The position numbers were made by a program, and so were the translations under genes. A stretch of 64,000 nt of DNA, taken from Pterois miles. Lineage: Eukaryota > Chordata > Actinopteri > Perciformes > Scorpaenidae. The notes under the pieces are model-generated. The model ran no database searches. It was not told the DNA's origin and saw only the letters and a list, made by a program, of their open reading frames with translations. The DNA is taken from positions 3,540,001 through 3,604,000 of the forward strand of contig CAMQGK010000130.1 in the NCBI GenBank assembly GCA_947000775.1, in the 5' to 3' direction. Shown in pieces: positions 24,401 through 39,400 of this stretch (its first letter is position 1; each line of letters opens with the position of its first letter).

Positions 24401-27400
24401 TAGGTTTAAGCAACAAAACTACTTAAGTTTAGGCAACAAAACTACTTATTTAGGTTTAGGCAACAACTACTAATTTACGTTTGAGCTACAAAACTACTTA
24501 GATAACACAAAATAAATGCTAAACAGTGGAAGTGCTGTAACTTAAGCGCCTAAGTTATGTGACAAATACATCAATGTTCCCTTCAGGTTTCACACAGAGT
24601 ATGAACAGTGGTCCCCTGAGTGAAAAGCTTTTTTATGTTTTATGACCCACCCATCCATCCTGACCTCCCTCCTGTGCTGCGTTCATCGCTCTTTATACTT
24701 CCTGGTTCACATTTACATGGATTACACACAAATTGATTTCAGGGGATATATATGAATTACAGTGCAATCATGTTTTGTAGCTATAGTTATGAACAGTGTA
24801 TCAGAACAGCCTGTACTAATATAAAAGGTCCCCCTGCTACACACTGTGCCTTTTAACACATTACACAATGACACTGTTTGTCATTTTCACCAGATCAGCT
24901 TCTGAAACATGTACACAGTAAAACCGCTCAAAAGACACAGTATTAAAGGTGTTGCGTTCTTGCTGACAGCAGCCGATCACTTTGGGTGCCAAAAAATCCA
25001 TAGGTCAAATAAAGCCAACACTTCCATTACCACTTGCATGTCAATGACATTTACACTGAAGAGTCATTTTTAGGATAAAATCCATATCCTCTCAATAGTG
25101 CTGGCACCTCTGTGACTGTCCAAAGATACTTCATTTAGAGGGTTCAACAAGGGTTCAGTTCCTGAAGAGACAGTCCAAGGACAAACTGTAATTTGCATGT
25201 ATGAAAATGCATAATCAGCAGAGGGGGAGCAATCTCCGTCAGTGTTGTGAGGGTGAGATGGTGCGAGACAAATAGCATTAATAAGCCCATCCCTGCGCGT
25301 TGCCAGCATGTCCCCCAGGAATAAACTCACCACGCTGATCCTCTGTCACTACGAGAAGCAACAACATATAAATCCCCATTCGCTGTTCCTTCACGACGGA
25401 AGAACACATCCTGTCTAAGCCGCGGCTTTGCATTATCATTCATGGGAGGAAGTCATTATGCATACTCCTATGGTGCAATTCAATCTACAGGAACCATATT
25501 AGGTGTTTGAGTGGTGGACTGCTCTATGGCTTGAACAATTTATCCTCTCCACGATTGGCCTTTGGCGATGGCCTCTCCTGCAAAACAATGATAACATCCC
25601 TTTCTATTGTGATAAGCTTTGCTATCAGATGCTAAAGGATTAGGGATTTAGGGTATATTGTCGACTGCAAAATTTGTTATATAGAGGAGAAAGTGAACTG
25701 TGGTGTGGATTTGATGTGGAGTCTGATAGACAGGAGAACGGCTTATCATATTCCTGCTCCAACAGAACAAAGGCTCTGACTAGTAGGGATACTCAAGAAC
25801 AAAGGGAACATCATCATTGCGAAAAGACGTCTGAATGCCTTTTATGCTCCGCGAGCAGTCAGAGAGACTGTGCATTATTAAAAGCATTCTAGCTCTTTGC
25901 GAGCAGGGTAATTTTTTTTGATTGCTGCTACACTGACATGAAACGTGACAGGATACAACATTAAACCAAAACCACTGGGTTTATTGGCTTAGCGCTGAGG
26001 TTTTCAAACAGCAACCTGAGGTAAAGATACGGCATGAGGTGAAAGAGACAGGTGTATGTCATGTTTGAAAAAAAAAACCCCGATTTGGCCTGTTCATCAA
26101 CAGTTTACAGCGATTTGCATCAGAAATAATACTCCTCAAAGTCTTAACACAAGCAGGATACACATTTTTAGATTAAGTGGGTCTTACACTTTCCGAGGTT
26201 ATCATTATCTCTGATGTCGTGAATTATAGATGCTGTGAATGAATGTCCATAAATCCATTTATAGACGCTTATCCCGTTAGGGTTCGCGGTGGGTGGGTGG
26301 GTGAGGGGGGATCTGGTGTCGATCCCAGCTGGCATTGGGTGAAGGCGAGGTACACCCTGGACAGGTCATCAGTCCATCGCAGGGCACATAGAGACAGACA
26401 ACCATTCATGCTACAGGCAATTTAGTGTCATCAGTTAACCTGCATGTCTTTGGACTGTGAGAGGAAACTGGAGAACCCGGAGAAAACCCACGCTAACACA
26501 GGGAGAACGTGCAAACTCCACACAGAAGGGCCCTAAGCCTGATTCGACCTTCCTGCTGTGAGGCGACAGGCGACACCGTGCAGCCCCATTGTAACATGAT
26601 TATCAGTGTTATTCAATTCACCTGTCAGTGATCATAATGTTGTTAATGTTACGGCTGATTGGTGTATACAAATTAAAGTGCATTATTTTTGTAGGTATAG
26701 CTACGAATGGTGCATGAAAACAGCCTGCCTGTTTATACGCCCCAAACTAGGCCATGATTATCTACCAAATAGAAGTTATGTAAGTAAGACGTGTTTATGT
26801 GTTCAGAAAATCAGGAAGAGCAGTATGGCTCGTTATCAGCCGTCACCTGTGATCACAGAACTAGCGTTACAGTTTCTGTTTTTGCCAGCCTTCACTGTCG
26901 AGAGGCTCAGGGTGAGAGGAGTATTTGCATCTTCTGTGACACAATCCTGATTGACTGTAACCACTGTACTGTACCGGCCAGCTCAAAATCAGCCCCCTCC
27001 AGCTCCGGCTAAACAGAAGGAGGTGGGTGGCACAGTCAGCACATGCAGATCTTAACAGTGCACCGGCACTGTAAGAGTCTCTCACAATAAGTCTCACACC
27101 CACACATCTCTTTCAAGTGCTAAGCACAGACACAGAGAAAGACCAGATCACACACGGGGGGTTTTCTTTTGTTGATGCTTGAAGGCGGTCATGCCCAGCC
27201 AGCGCCGGCTTACACTGATTGTGAAAATGTGGAACACAGAGAGGTAGGAATTTTTTTTGACAAAAGGAGCCATAAAAATAACGAGGAGAAGATGAAAAAG
27301 AAGAAGCATTATTTATACAGCACTTTTATAAAGTGCTTTACAAAGCAAACAGACAAAGCAGGATGAAAAGACAAAGGAAGTTATAAAGAGAGCAGTGAAA

Positions 27401-30400
27401 ACAGTTGTTGGTAAAACACAGATAATATTAAAGCGATGAACGGGCCCTCGCTCCTTCCTGCACATCCCTGGTACTGGCGGGATGTTGGTCAACACATCTG
27501 TACATTTCAGTGACCATCGGACACTGCACACAAGTTAGACGTGAATTCCTGCATGGATTTGGTGGCACAGGAAATGATTTATTGCAATTTTTTCACCACT
27601 TCCTGTCTCCACTATGTGCCGGTAGAGAACACACACTAAACATTATGTTTTTCATCATCAAGTGAAGATCACACAATGTAAATTTCCTGTGAATCGGATG
27701 ATGTTTGTCACATAGCGCTGATTTCTTGTTGCCAGCAGGTGGCACTATGACTATGAGTCAGTATTACCATGTAGATGTCCTCAGGCCTGAACTGCTATGA
27801 AGTAGGTCAAGTTTGGGGCAGATTGGATCAAGTGCAGTTGAATTACAATGGTAAGCATTTGAACAATTTGCAATGCATTGCCTAAGTTCAGGCAACAAAA
27901 CAACTTTGTAAAGTTTAGGCAACAACACTGCTTGGATTTAGATAACAAAACTACTTGGTTAGGTTTAGGCAGCAAAACTACTTAGTTCAGTTTAGATAAC
28001 AAAACTACTAAGGTTTAGGCAACAAAACTGCTTAGTTAGGTTTAGATAACAAGACTACTTAGATTTAGTCAACAAATCTGTCAAAAAACCTACTTAGGTT
28101 TAGGAAAACATTGTGCTTTGGGCTAAAATAAGCATGGATGTTATGTGAAAAATAAATCAACACTGAATTCTGGTTTCTAACAGGGTATGAAGAGTGGGGT
28201 CCAGGGTGGCTTTTGACCCACCCATTCACCCCGACCTCCTCCCTATGCAGCGTTTCCCGCTCTTTGTGCATCCTTGTTCACAATTACGTGGATTACATAC
28301 GAGATGATTTTGTGCAATGTATATGAATTACAATGCATTATTCATAGGTATAGCTATGAACGGCGTATGAGAAGAACCTGCACTAGTCAACATGTTATAT
28401 CTGTAGTACACCAGCATAAAAAAACAGCATGAGTCAGGCTATATTGCCTTCTTATGAGACCAACCACCATGAGGTATTATTAGCTCATTATTCTTGGCAC
28501 AACACATTCATATGCAATGTTTCAGTGCATGGATACATAAGGATGATTAGCTCAGCCTGTGAGCCTCGTTAGAGGGTGCCTGGCGCCACTGGTCTTCACA
28601 CAAGTGATGTTTTCGAGCCCTACACTTACAAAAACTGATCGCTGGATGGCTGTGTACATTCATACTGAAAGGAAGTGCACTTCCAGGTGATGTATAGCAT
28701 TGATATTCCAGTGATTTGAATTGATGACACAGCTCAAACAGTAGTGTGCTGCTTGTCTGAGGGATTAGTTTCTTGTCCAGGAGCGGTAGGGCAGAATCCA
28801 TCAACCTTTCAACAGTTCAGTCCAGGTCCACTTGAGCATCTGTTTTTATTACTGGCCAGGGGAAGCAAACACTGATCCGAGATCAGCAACGCTGATCGAG
28901 CAATTTGTTCGGCCTCTCAAGAAGAGTTATGAAACAGGAAATCTTTAAAACACTTTAAAATAGACTGCGGCAACTAAAATAAATCATACTCCCATATATT
29001 TTAATACTCTGTGTGCATTACGCAACAGTGCGTTAAGAAGAGCAGTGAAACCCACCCTTTCATTTTACATATATATTCAAATAGTCTGCTCCTCAATATA
29101 AATGCTGCTGTGCTTATATTAAACAGAGTGGACAGTTTCCCATTATATGCATGTCTCAGTTATTGCTGCAGATAGTCCGCTCTGGTTGAGTTTTCAGACA
29201 GCCGAGCTGATCAAAGCTTCACTCCCTGACTGTGATTCCAGACAAGGTGCAGCCAACTTAATTACCAGCCAACAAACTGACTAAATGCTCACATTTTTGC
29301 CCCCACGCTGCATCTTCCCTTCTCTGGATGAAGAAGCCCTAATCCTTTTTCTTGTTCATTAAACATGAGTCGGGCGAACACTCACGATAACTGGCTTTTG
29401 AGCGAAACTGTGAAGTTTGAAGTCGAGGGTCTCTCAGCGCACCTCAACCTGGGGGAAAAGATTTACATTCCTTAGCTGCACGTACGCCTGTTAATTCTTA
29501 GCTTACCTCGTCGAAAGTTGCCCTGGAGAAGCTTAAAAGCATAAAAAACTTTACAAATGGAATTAATATGTTATAGGTGGTAGATGCGCTTGCACTCAGT
29601 TCTGTACAAGTTTGCTGTAAGCCAAAAAAACCCAAATCTGAATACATTATGTAGACTGCACCTCGAGGGGGGAGCTGACAGACTGAGCTGGTAAGTAGGT
29701 TAGTAATTGCATCATATGACCAGCAACAAAAACATGGATACATAAATGTGATTGAAGACCGCAGATGTAGACAAACGCACACACCCCGAATATTACAACA
29801 TCGATCTCATAACTGCCAGTGGGACAGTACGAGAGCTATGATTCACACGATTATCGAGCCAGGGCCAGATAAATGGATGCGTGGAAGAACGAGTGAGTCG
29901 AAGGATGGATGGCATATTATATGTCTAATGGCCGTGTGCTAACAGATGAGTTTGCAAAGGGTAGATGAGTTTGTCAAGCAGGTTTGCCACACGATCAATG
30001 GGTGAGGTTGGTTGCAATGATCCCGAGTATTGATTGGTTATGGCTGATAGGAGACCTTGCTCATGAGAGGTTCAGATTGGGAGATAATTTTGACTGAAAT
30101 GGGTGTTTAAATGCATATTTGTAGAGCAGCATTTATGTGGTATTTTGCACAATTTCCTTGTTAAGAAGCACAATGATTCTCTGTTCCCTCCATAGGCAGC
30201 TCCAGACATGTCATGTCCCTAGATTAGGAGAGTGTCGAAATGAGGGGGAGAGCATACAGCACTGTAAAACAGAGGTCCCATGCCCAGAATCATTGCACTT
30301 ATATATGCCATGCAGCCACTGTAAGGAACATTTTGTTCTTAATTGACTTGCCTGGTTAAATAAATGTTAAATAAAAATATTGCATATGCTATAACTACTC

Positions 30401-33400
30401 ACTTTACCAAAGCACAACAAACACTTCTGGTGATTCAAAAGTAATACACACTAACAATCAGTGATTTTTAAGTAAAATATAATAAGGGATGTCACAATAC
30501 CACCAATTTAGCAGTAGATACCAATACCAGTGAAATCCAGTGATTCTTTTACCTGATTCAGTACCAATGTAAGAAACAAAAAAACAAAATACCCTTTGTA
30601 CTAGTCTAGAAATTAAACAGGTCATAATTCCTTCAAAACATCTCCGGATTTATATAGGCTTCTCACCAAAAACTAAAACAGGCTGTCAGTCGATTAAAAT
30701 AGTTATATGAATATGTAAATATATAAATAAATAAATCGGGATTAATCGCAAATTACTCCCACATTTTTTTATCTGTTCAACATGTTTCTTAAAGGGAGAT
30801 TTATCAAATATATAACTTTTATCAACATGGGAGTGGGAAAATATGCTACTTTATTTAAATGTATATATTTAATATTGGAACTCAATTAACAACACAAATC
30901 AATGACAAATATTGTCCAGAAACTCTCGCAGGTTCTGCATTTAGCATAAAAATCTGCTCCAATCAGAACATGGCAAACAGCTCGACAGACAACAACAGCT
31001 GTCAGTGTGTCAGTGTGCTGACTTGACTATGACTTGATCCAGACTGACTGGGACTATCAGAAAGTGGGCATGTCTGTAAAGGGGAGACTGGTGGGGACCC
31101 AGAGAACCCATTTACATTCACACATCTGGAGGTCAGAGGTCAAGGGACCCTTTTAAAAGTAGCCATGGCAGTTTTTGCATGTCAGCATTTAGCGTAAGTT
31201 TGGAGTGTTATTTAACCTCATTCATGACAAGCTAGTGTAGCGTAGTTGGTACTGATGGCTTCTTTAGGTTTTTAGTGTCATGTGATACCAGTATCTTCAC
31301 TCTAGCTTTAAAACTGAGCCCGCTACAACCTAAAAATCACAAGGTGCATTCATGCATAAAAAAATGAGTGGCATTAAAATAAATGTATTAATTATTGATT
31401 AATTGGCCGACTGATTAATCGGTCGACCCCTAGTTATTATCATGTTTCTTGGACAACTCACATTTGAACAGATCATGATAATATGTCTATAGATTTTCTG
31501 AATAGAGCTTGAACATATAATGAAACTCAGTGCAGCCTCTGTCAACGTTAGCTAGGTAGCTAACATTAACTAGCTCTCATCCTGCTGATTTCAACACAGA
31601 TTTGTTCTTCACAATGTAGCAGGGACTTGTCTGTTATGAGGTTACCACGTCCTCTCGGATTTTAGATAGCATTAGTCTCGAGCTCTGATGTTAAGTCAGA
31701 GTTTTGGCATCAACTTGGTACCAAAGTATCGGCTCCTGTGACATCCCTAAAAATAATAATGTTTAGCACTCTGATAGGACTGGTAGATAGATAGGACCCA
31801 AGTGATGCAGAAGAAGTAAACTTTGGAAAACTTATGAAAACACTGACTGAAAAATTACAGTCAGAATAACAGAGAAAGCAGCACCCCACAGAGGGACCAT
31901 ACTGTGGGAAATGCCTCCGAAAATCCACATCATTAGTGAGACCATTCTTGCTGAAATTCCAGCTCATACTAGCTCCTTTACTGGTTGTGGGGTCTTACGG
32001 GGGGTGCTTTTTCAAGGCTGGCCGCCCAAGTCTTTCCTCTGGCCGCTGGCTGGCTAACATCGCAGCTGTCTTGATCTAATTGACAGTCAGCAAGCTCACC
32101 AGCTCTGAGAACTTTTTCCCTTTCAGTAACTCTCAACTGAGTGAAATGGCGTACAGTCCTGGGAACAAAATGCAATTGGCAGGAGGAAACGGACCAGTAC
32201 ACAGAACTGTTTGGAGTTAACTCAGCATCTACAGTCCATCAACTGGACCTGGGAGTAGTCCCTGCATCACCAAGCTTCTATAACCACTTATTTTGCACTT
32301 GCAAAGACATAACCTCATTGAGACCCTCCCTAGTGCTGTCTTGCCAGACAAATTGTTAATCACTGCATGCATTGTGCAGAGAAACTAAAATGTCATTGCC
32401 GCTTTTAGGTGGCTGTTTCAGGAAGTAATATCGATCACATTTGCAGTGGAGGACATCCAAGTCATTATTCACAGTTAATAAAATGCCAGTATCCATATGG
32501 TTGAGTGATTCATCATTTAACAATCAGTATTTATCAAACTACTCTGCAACCCTTTCCTTGACTGTACTGACAAGCATACATAGAAAATATTAGACAAAGT
32601 GGCCAAATCACAAAAGGTTTGTATTTAAAGTCCGAGGCAGCTGCCCTCCTCCTCCATATCACAGCTCAGAGAACCCAGTAATTGAAAAGGAGAAGCCTGT
32701 CCTCGCAGATGGTGCATCGCGTTTCTGAGACAATAATAGGATTATGGACCTTGCAATTCAATAGCTCTCCTCAGCCATTCAACGTGAAGCAAAGACCCAG
32801 AATATTGCGGCGGATCGCAGTTTCTTTGCCATGCTTCAGTGTGACTCAGGTCTCACGTGGCACCTTGACTCTGGGAGTCTGATGGGAGTCTGATGGGAGT
32901 CTGATGGGAGCCAGCTCATCGCGCAGTCACACTCCTGAAGACGTGTGACTGTCCGAGCACTTTGAGCACGACGGTTACCCTCTGACAGGCACAATGAAGC
33001 CCAGAGAAAAGCCTCTCTGAGACCTCTCGTTAGATATCTAGCAATTTCCCAGCAGGATTCAGGAGCTGGGGCACATTTTCCGATCAGCTGCCAGCCACAA
33101 AAAAATTTTCTGTGATAGAATAAGAAAAATGCCTTTTAACCCATTCACTGAATCACTCTCATCAAAGTATTAGAATCATTTGATCTCTCTTGTTCCTGAC
33201 ATGTCATATCCATGAATGATTCTGGAAATAACAGGGCAATTTTATGCGACTCCAATTATCATTTCATTTGAATATTGAATGGAAAAGAAATAACTAATAG
33301 CCTGGCTCTGCCAGCACCTCTAAAAGTCACAGATTCACACATTATGTCTTGCTTGTTGAATCTGTACAAACACCAAAGTAAAAACGATAGTGGGGGATGG

Positions 33401-36400
33401 TGTGCAGGACTTCCTGGAGGTGACAGAGCCAGACTTTATGCTAAGCTAAGCTAACCAGCTGCTGTCTATAGATTCCTATTTAGCATACAGACCATAGACT
33501 GTACAGTATATAAGAAGTGCACATAGTCACCATGACATAGGTCTGGGCAATATATTGATATTATATCAATATTGTGATTTGAGACTAGATATCATCTTAG
33601 ATTTTGGATATCGTATCATGGCATAAGTGTTGTTTTTTCCTGGTTTTAAAGGCTGCATTACTGTAAAGTGATGTCATTTTCTGGACTCTACCTGTTTATA
33701 TTTTTTCCATAATTATTATAATCACAATAAAAAAAATTATACAAATGTCACTTGATATCAATCTAACGTTGCAAATTGATATAAGGTATTTGTCAAAAAT
33801 ATTGTGATATTTCATTTTGTCCACATCGCCCAGCCCTACTGCAATGTCACGTCGTTTTGAAGCCTTGAGTTCGCCATTTTGTCCGTCGCATCTTGTTTTT
33901 TTGCAACCAGAAGTGACACAAGAGTGCAGAGCTAGACGATAGTCATGCACAGAAAATATTCTGTGTTGATTTGCATTTTAATCATTTAATCATTTCATTT
34001 AATATTTGACTAAAAACTAGATGGAAAACAAACACTAACTGAGGGAATGATGTTGATGATGCAAATAATATTTAATTTTGATCTCGCTTTTCCAGTTTCA
34101 TAAAGTGCCAGTATTCAAATGGTTCACTGATTAATCACTCAGCAGGGTTAATGCTAAGCTAAGTTAGCTAGCTGCTGTCTGTAGATTCATATTCAGCACA
34201 TAGACTGTATATATGAAGTGGATGTAGTCACAGTGACGTCATCCATTGGTTTGTGGACTACAGTTTTGAAGCCTTGAGTTTACTACTTTCGCTTGACCCC
34301 ATCTTCTAGACCGTCGTCATCGTGGTTTTTGACTGCTGCCATCATGGATTTTGGCCATCGCTATCTTGGTTTTTGGCCGTTGCCATCTTGGTCTTTGACT
34401 GTGACCATCTTGGTGTTTGGCCGTCACCATCTTGGTTGTTTGCAACCAGAAGTGACACATTTTTTGGCCGAACAACATTGTAGTAGCGACCTGTCAGTCA
34501 CAAGGTAACAACACCCTAAAGCATGGGACCATAATTTACTAAACGAACATCATGCTGTATTGAAGAAGACTTGAAACTAGTGATTGAGACCATAAACTCA
34601 TGTTTACAATGTTTACTGAGGTAATAAATCAAGAGAGAAGTAACTCTTGGCAGGAAAGTGAATTTCTCAGAATATCAAACCAGCTTTCTAAGTCATCCTC
34701 ACCCATAAAGTAGGAGACGGTCTTGCACATGGCACCCCCAAAGATGAAGTCCTCCAAGATGTTGGGGATGAGGGTGAAGGGCATGCAGAAGATGGCCATC
34801 ATGAGGTCGCTGACCGCCAGCGACAGCAGGAAGGAGTTGGTGACGGTCCGCATGCGCTTGTTCAGCATCAGGACCACGATGATCAGCAGGTTGCCGAAGA
34901 CGCTGAGTAGGAAGATGAGGGAGTAGAGGAGGATGCGGAACGAGTCCATCTCTGACAAAGAGAGAGAGAGGACGTCATTTATATGATCTGTTTTTGTGTA
35001 TCACTCAGGAAGGAAGCACATTTCCAATGAATTACCACAGTTTTGAATTAATGGGACACACTGAATGAATATTGTCTGACTAAAATGGAAAATATTAACT
35101 TGTTTCATCAAAGCCTCTCAGTGCGGCAGTTTTTCTTGTAGCCACGAGAGACGACAAAATGTTTAATGTAACTGGGAACACTAATAAACAAAGAGGAAGA
35201 AATGGAGGAACACATAAAAAGTGTCAGAAGAGGAAGACTGATCCATTAAAGGAACTGTGTGGTTGACAAAAGACTGACAAAAACAAACTTAGTTAAAAAA
35301 AGAAAAAATGTGGAGCATTTTCATCATCTGTGAGCTGTCAGTGCTTTTACTTGTAATCACTGAAGCAACCCACGTATTGAAAGACGTGAAATAATAAGCC
35401 TAAAAAGTGAGAAAATAACATCAATACACGAAGAGAACAGGCTGTATCAGGTTGCACTCCTGGGAAATAAGACTCCGGGCACATAAACAACACCAAAGTC
35501 TATTACAAGACAGAATAACTTCGCATAATCAACATCTTAAATTGTACCAGTGACAATTTTTTCCTGCTCGCCCTGTGAGACAAATTATAATTACAGTAAT
35601 AATACTGACAGAAAAAGATGAAGACAAACATGAGTGCTGCTGAACAGACTGTGTCAGGTGGTAACTTGGGAATATAACTGGAAGAACAAGATCAAAATTA
35701 AACATTATTTGCATCTTTCTCCTCAATTGGTGGCTGTTTTTATTCTTGTTTGTTTTTTTTTGAGGCAAATAACCCATGAAATGATTAAAAGCATCCTCTA
35801 AAATCAGTGTGTTTCACATGGGTCCCTGGTTTCCACGCTGCCATACAGCTGAGCATCAGTGAAAGCAGGGCAGCCCGGTCCGAGGGCTTTTGGGATGCTC
35901 CCTTCACTCACACTGGCCTGTCACAGCGAGTCTGTGTGAGGCTGAGAGTAACCAACAGGACAAGGTCAGGGCCGGCCATGTGCAGCGCTGACTGAGTCCT
36001 CTGATTCAAGACAGCGACATGGGAGAAGTCGAAGGGTCTGCAGCAGAGCCTGCAGACGGAGAGCTACACATCACCTTGAGGGCACACACTCCTCATGAGG
36101 AGTGGAACCGGACGCAAACAGATCATAATAACACAACATTTGTGTTACATAAATTGTATTTTTATTATAATTTTATCATCTTGACATAAGAAGTACTGCG
36201 CTCACAAACCCTTATTACATTTGTCATATACGCACAAACTAGTACGTACATGAAATTTGACCCCTGCGTTTAACCCATCCTATGTATTTTAGACTCTGGG
36301 CCAGACCGGCTGCATGGAGAGTGTGTGGTGGCTGCGTTACCTCACGACTGAGTGGTTCACGCGTCCCGTGTTCACACCAGCTGCGTTTCTGCTGCTGCTG

Positions 36401-39400
36401 CTCTTTCTGCACAGAGTTTATTGGCCATTTCATGTCATTACAAATGTCATTTATATTTATTTTAGACAGAGAAAGGTCAAGAAACGTGTGGTAATTTGTA
36501 AATAATAGTAGTAATCCACAATTAAAATCCCGTACTACATTCAGTCATGGAGCCCTGCGAGTCAATGCATGTTCTACAACACTGTCCTGCACATATAAGC
36601 AGGAAGTGTTGATTTCCTACAAACGATCACTTCCACTGTCTGTTACTGTGGTGAAACGCGCAGCTCTCGTCAAAAATAGGCAAGACCTTGAACCTCTAGA
36701 AGAGACGTAGCTGAAACCAGCATGAGACCTGAAACCGGTCTAACCTGTTAACATGGTTAATGAAAAACAACAGGTGATGCAGCCGCCACGCGCTCATCAC
36801 GTGGCCGGTCTGGACCAGGGCTCAGGAGCAGTGGGCTGCTAGTTAGCACTGTCGCCTCACAGCAAGAGGGTCGCCGGTTCAAGTCCGGCTTGGGGCTCTT
36901 CTGTGAGGACTTCAAATGTTCTCCCTTGTGTTAGCGCGGGTTTCCTCCGGGTTCTCCGGCTTCCCCCCCCGGTCCAAAGACCTGTCCAGGGTGTACCCCG
37001 CATAATAGCCTACAGGTAGATGTGTGGCTGTGGAGAGCAACATGACGTATGGAGATTATTTGGGTTCTTACAATTAGGGGTCCCGGTTTGGGGGTTGGAA
37101 ATATGGTCTTTCTACTCGCGACTTGACTTGGCACCTGCCTGTCTTGATTTGGGACTTGAGTGCAGAGTCTTATTTGTGACTTGCAAAACAGTGACTTGGT
37201 CCCACCTCGATGTTCATGTGACTGCATCAGTGCATCATGTTACTGCATCATGTTACTGTCCTCTGTTGGTATTTCTTAAACTTGGTGTAGGGGCATCTTG
37301 CCAAAGGACTGCAGTTGAAAATTAGCCAGCTGGCTAACACTGACCCATATACAAAAATGTTGATTCATGTGCATTATCCTTATAAATAAATAATTAGCTT
37401 TTTTAAACTCCTTTGAGGGGTCCTTCTCTCTGGCTATAGTCCCATGCTGCACCAAACTTTATAGACTGTTTTACCCTTAAAGAAAAAAACAAGTTTGTTT
37501 GAAATAGATATTAAAAATGTGGCAATCTAAGAGGTCGTAGCCAACATCCAGTTAACAGACAATCTGCAGAGGAACAAGGCAGCAAAGATAAGAGTAGCTG
37601 AGGGATTTGAACCCAGGACACTGCATGTTAATCACTGTGCAATCTGAAAAACCCCTCAACTGTGAATATGAATTATTCTTTTGATAAGAAAATCCTCTGA
37701 TGGCATTGGGAGCGGTTTCATCAGCCGAAGATTGACTTCACGGTCAAGTTAATAAAAGCAACATCCACTTTGTCTCAGTCACTGAAAGGTAAATCTGCAG
37801 TGCGGCTGACAAGTTTGACAAGAATTTGATATACAGACTGTATGCATAATCAGGACTCACTAGAGTGAGACGTTCTTACACAAACGCCGAGCCGGGAGTC
37901 CCCGTAGCTCAGCTGCTTCCTTTGTGTTAAACTGTGAGCGATCCAGCCGAATGAAAATGGAATTATCTATTCATTGAGCACCAGCGGTGTGTTGGCCCTC
38001 CTGAGCCTAACGCCTGCAGGACAATTCACTTTGCCTCCTTTCGACTCCCTTGAGTGTGACAGCTGTGTTCAAATCCAAAACCATCTATAAATACATCAGG
38101 TAAAAAAAAGGTGGCTCATATTCAGCAGGGGTGGAACATTTTAGGCGTGACCCAGGGTTGAGAGAAGGATCAACACTGCTGCTTATATCAGGGTTGTTTA
38201 TTTAACCTGTGTGTCCTATTGGCTGCCCCAGTGCAAACATAATTATGCTCCCATGCAAGGATCATTAAAGTTTCATCACTTCACTTTGTGTTATCTTCAG
38301 GAGAGGATTAACACAACTTCATTAAGACAGCAAGTCAATTGAAAGTAATTTATTAGAGGATGTGGTTTAAGAGGAATATTTGTCACACACCAGCTGCAAT
38401 GCCAAAAAAACTTTCGGCGCCGTTGCTCAAACCACACTCATCTTCGAACTAGTGGTGAGAAAATATCCATACACGTCACGTTGTATGAAACTGTATTGAA
38501 AACCTTGTAACTTTAGCTAAAAGTAATGAACTTGACTGTGCCCTTTGCTGTAATTTACCTTTTACGGTGTTTATCCGCATGCACAGCACATAAAAAACTG
38601 GCTCTGTTTCCTCATAACCATTAATGGTTGTGTTTTGGAGTCATTTCATTTTTAACTAGTAAACACTCCAAATTTCAATACAAACATGCCTGAATGTTTT
38701 CCTCAGACTAGAAGGTTGCTTCCAATGCCAGATTTGTGTCCACACTGCCAATAAATCACTACCTTACATCACAGAGCGCTCTCTGGCTTTAATCCCCATC
38801 ATTCCTACGCTGCATGTCATGGCTCATCAGACGCTCATTGTATCCAGTACAGTATACTATAGTTCAGAGTCAATATGTCCTGTACCCTAACTAGGGTAAC
38901 TCTCTGATAGTGGCCATGACAATTTTTCTTTGCCAAAATTCAGTGTTTGGAGCATTATTTAACCTCCTTTGTGACAAACTAGTATGACAATGGATTTGTT
39001 AGGTTTTCTAGTTTAATATGATACTAGTATCTTCACTCTGAAAGATTGAATAGAACCTGTTTTTGGGTGGAAGTAAATGGCTGGATTTTTAAGAAGTTAA
39101 TTAAAAAAGTTAAGTAATGGATTAGCCTTAAAGAAGAGGTCAGAGGTCAAGGGACCCCTTTGAAGATGGTTATGGATTCTTTCGGTTTTCTAGTTTCACA
39201 TGATGCCTATCTTCACTCTAGCTTTAAAGCTGAACCTACTGCAACCTATGAAACACTGATTTCCTTAATGTGCTATAGAAAGTAGTGGTGTTAAAACACA
39301 TTTGTGCTATTATTATCCATGTAATCTAATCCCAGCACATCTAATCAAAAGATAGGGAGCACTTTTGTCCTCTTCTTCAGTTTAATCATGATCACTGAAA

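Larger units (their letters stand above)
23686..34702 (-). other. cckbr intron 2 (11.0 kb)
   Basis: Repeat-rich and with no exon seen. Main contents: R2 copies (24150-24840, 27640-28390), a minus-strand SINE (26262-26590), a composite DNA element (30485-31748), and two R4 copies (33440-33960, 34140-34625). The stretches 25000-26200 and 28850-30130 have no recognisable feature. Confidence 0.7.

Noticed and set aside
36850..36900. tRNA-like box B (GGTTCAAGTCC) suggesting a tRNA gene
   Set aside because: No cloverleaf or acceptor stem; it is the head of a SINE that recurs in the window.
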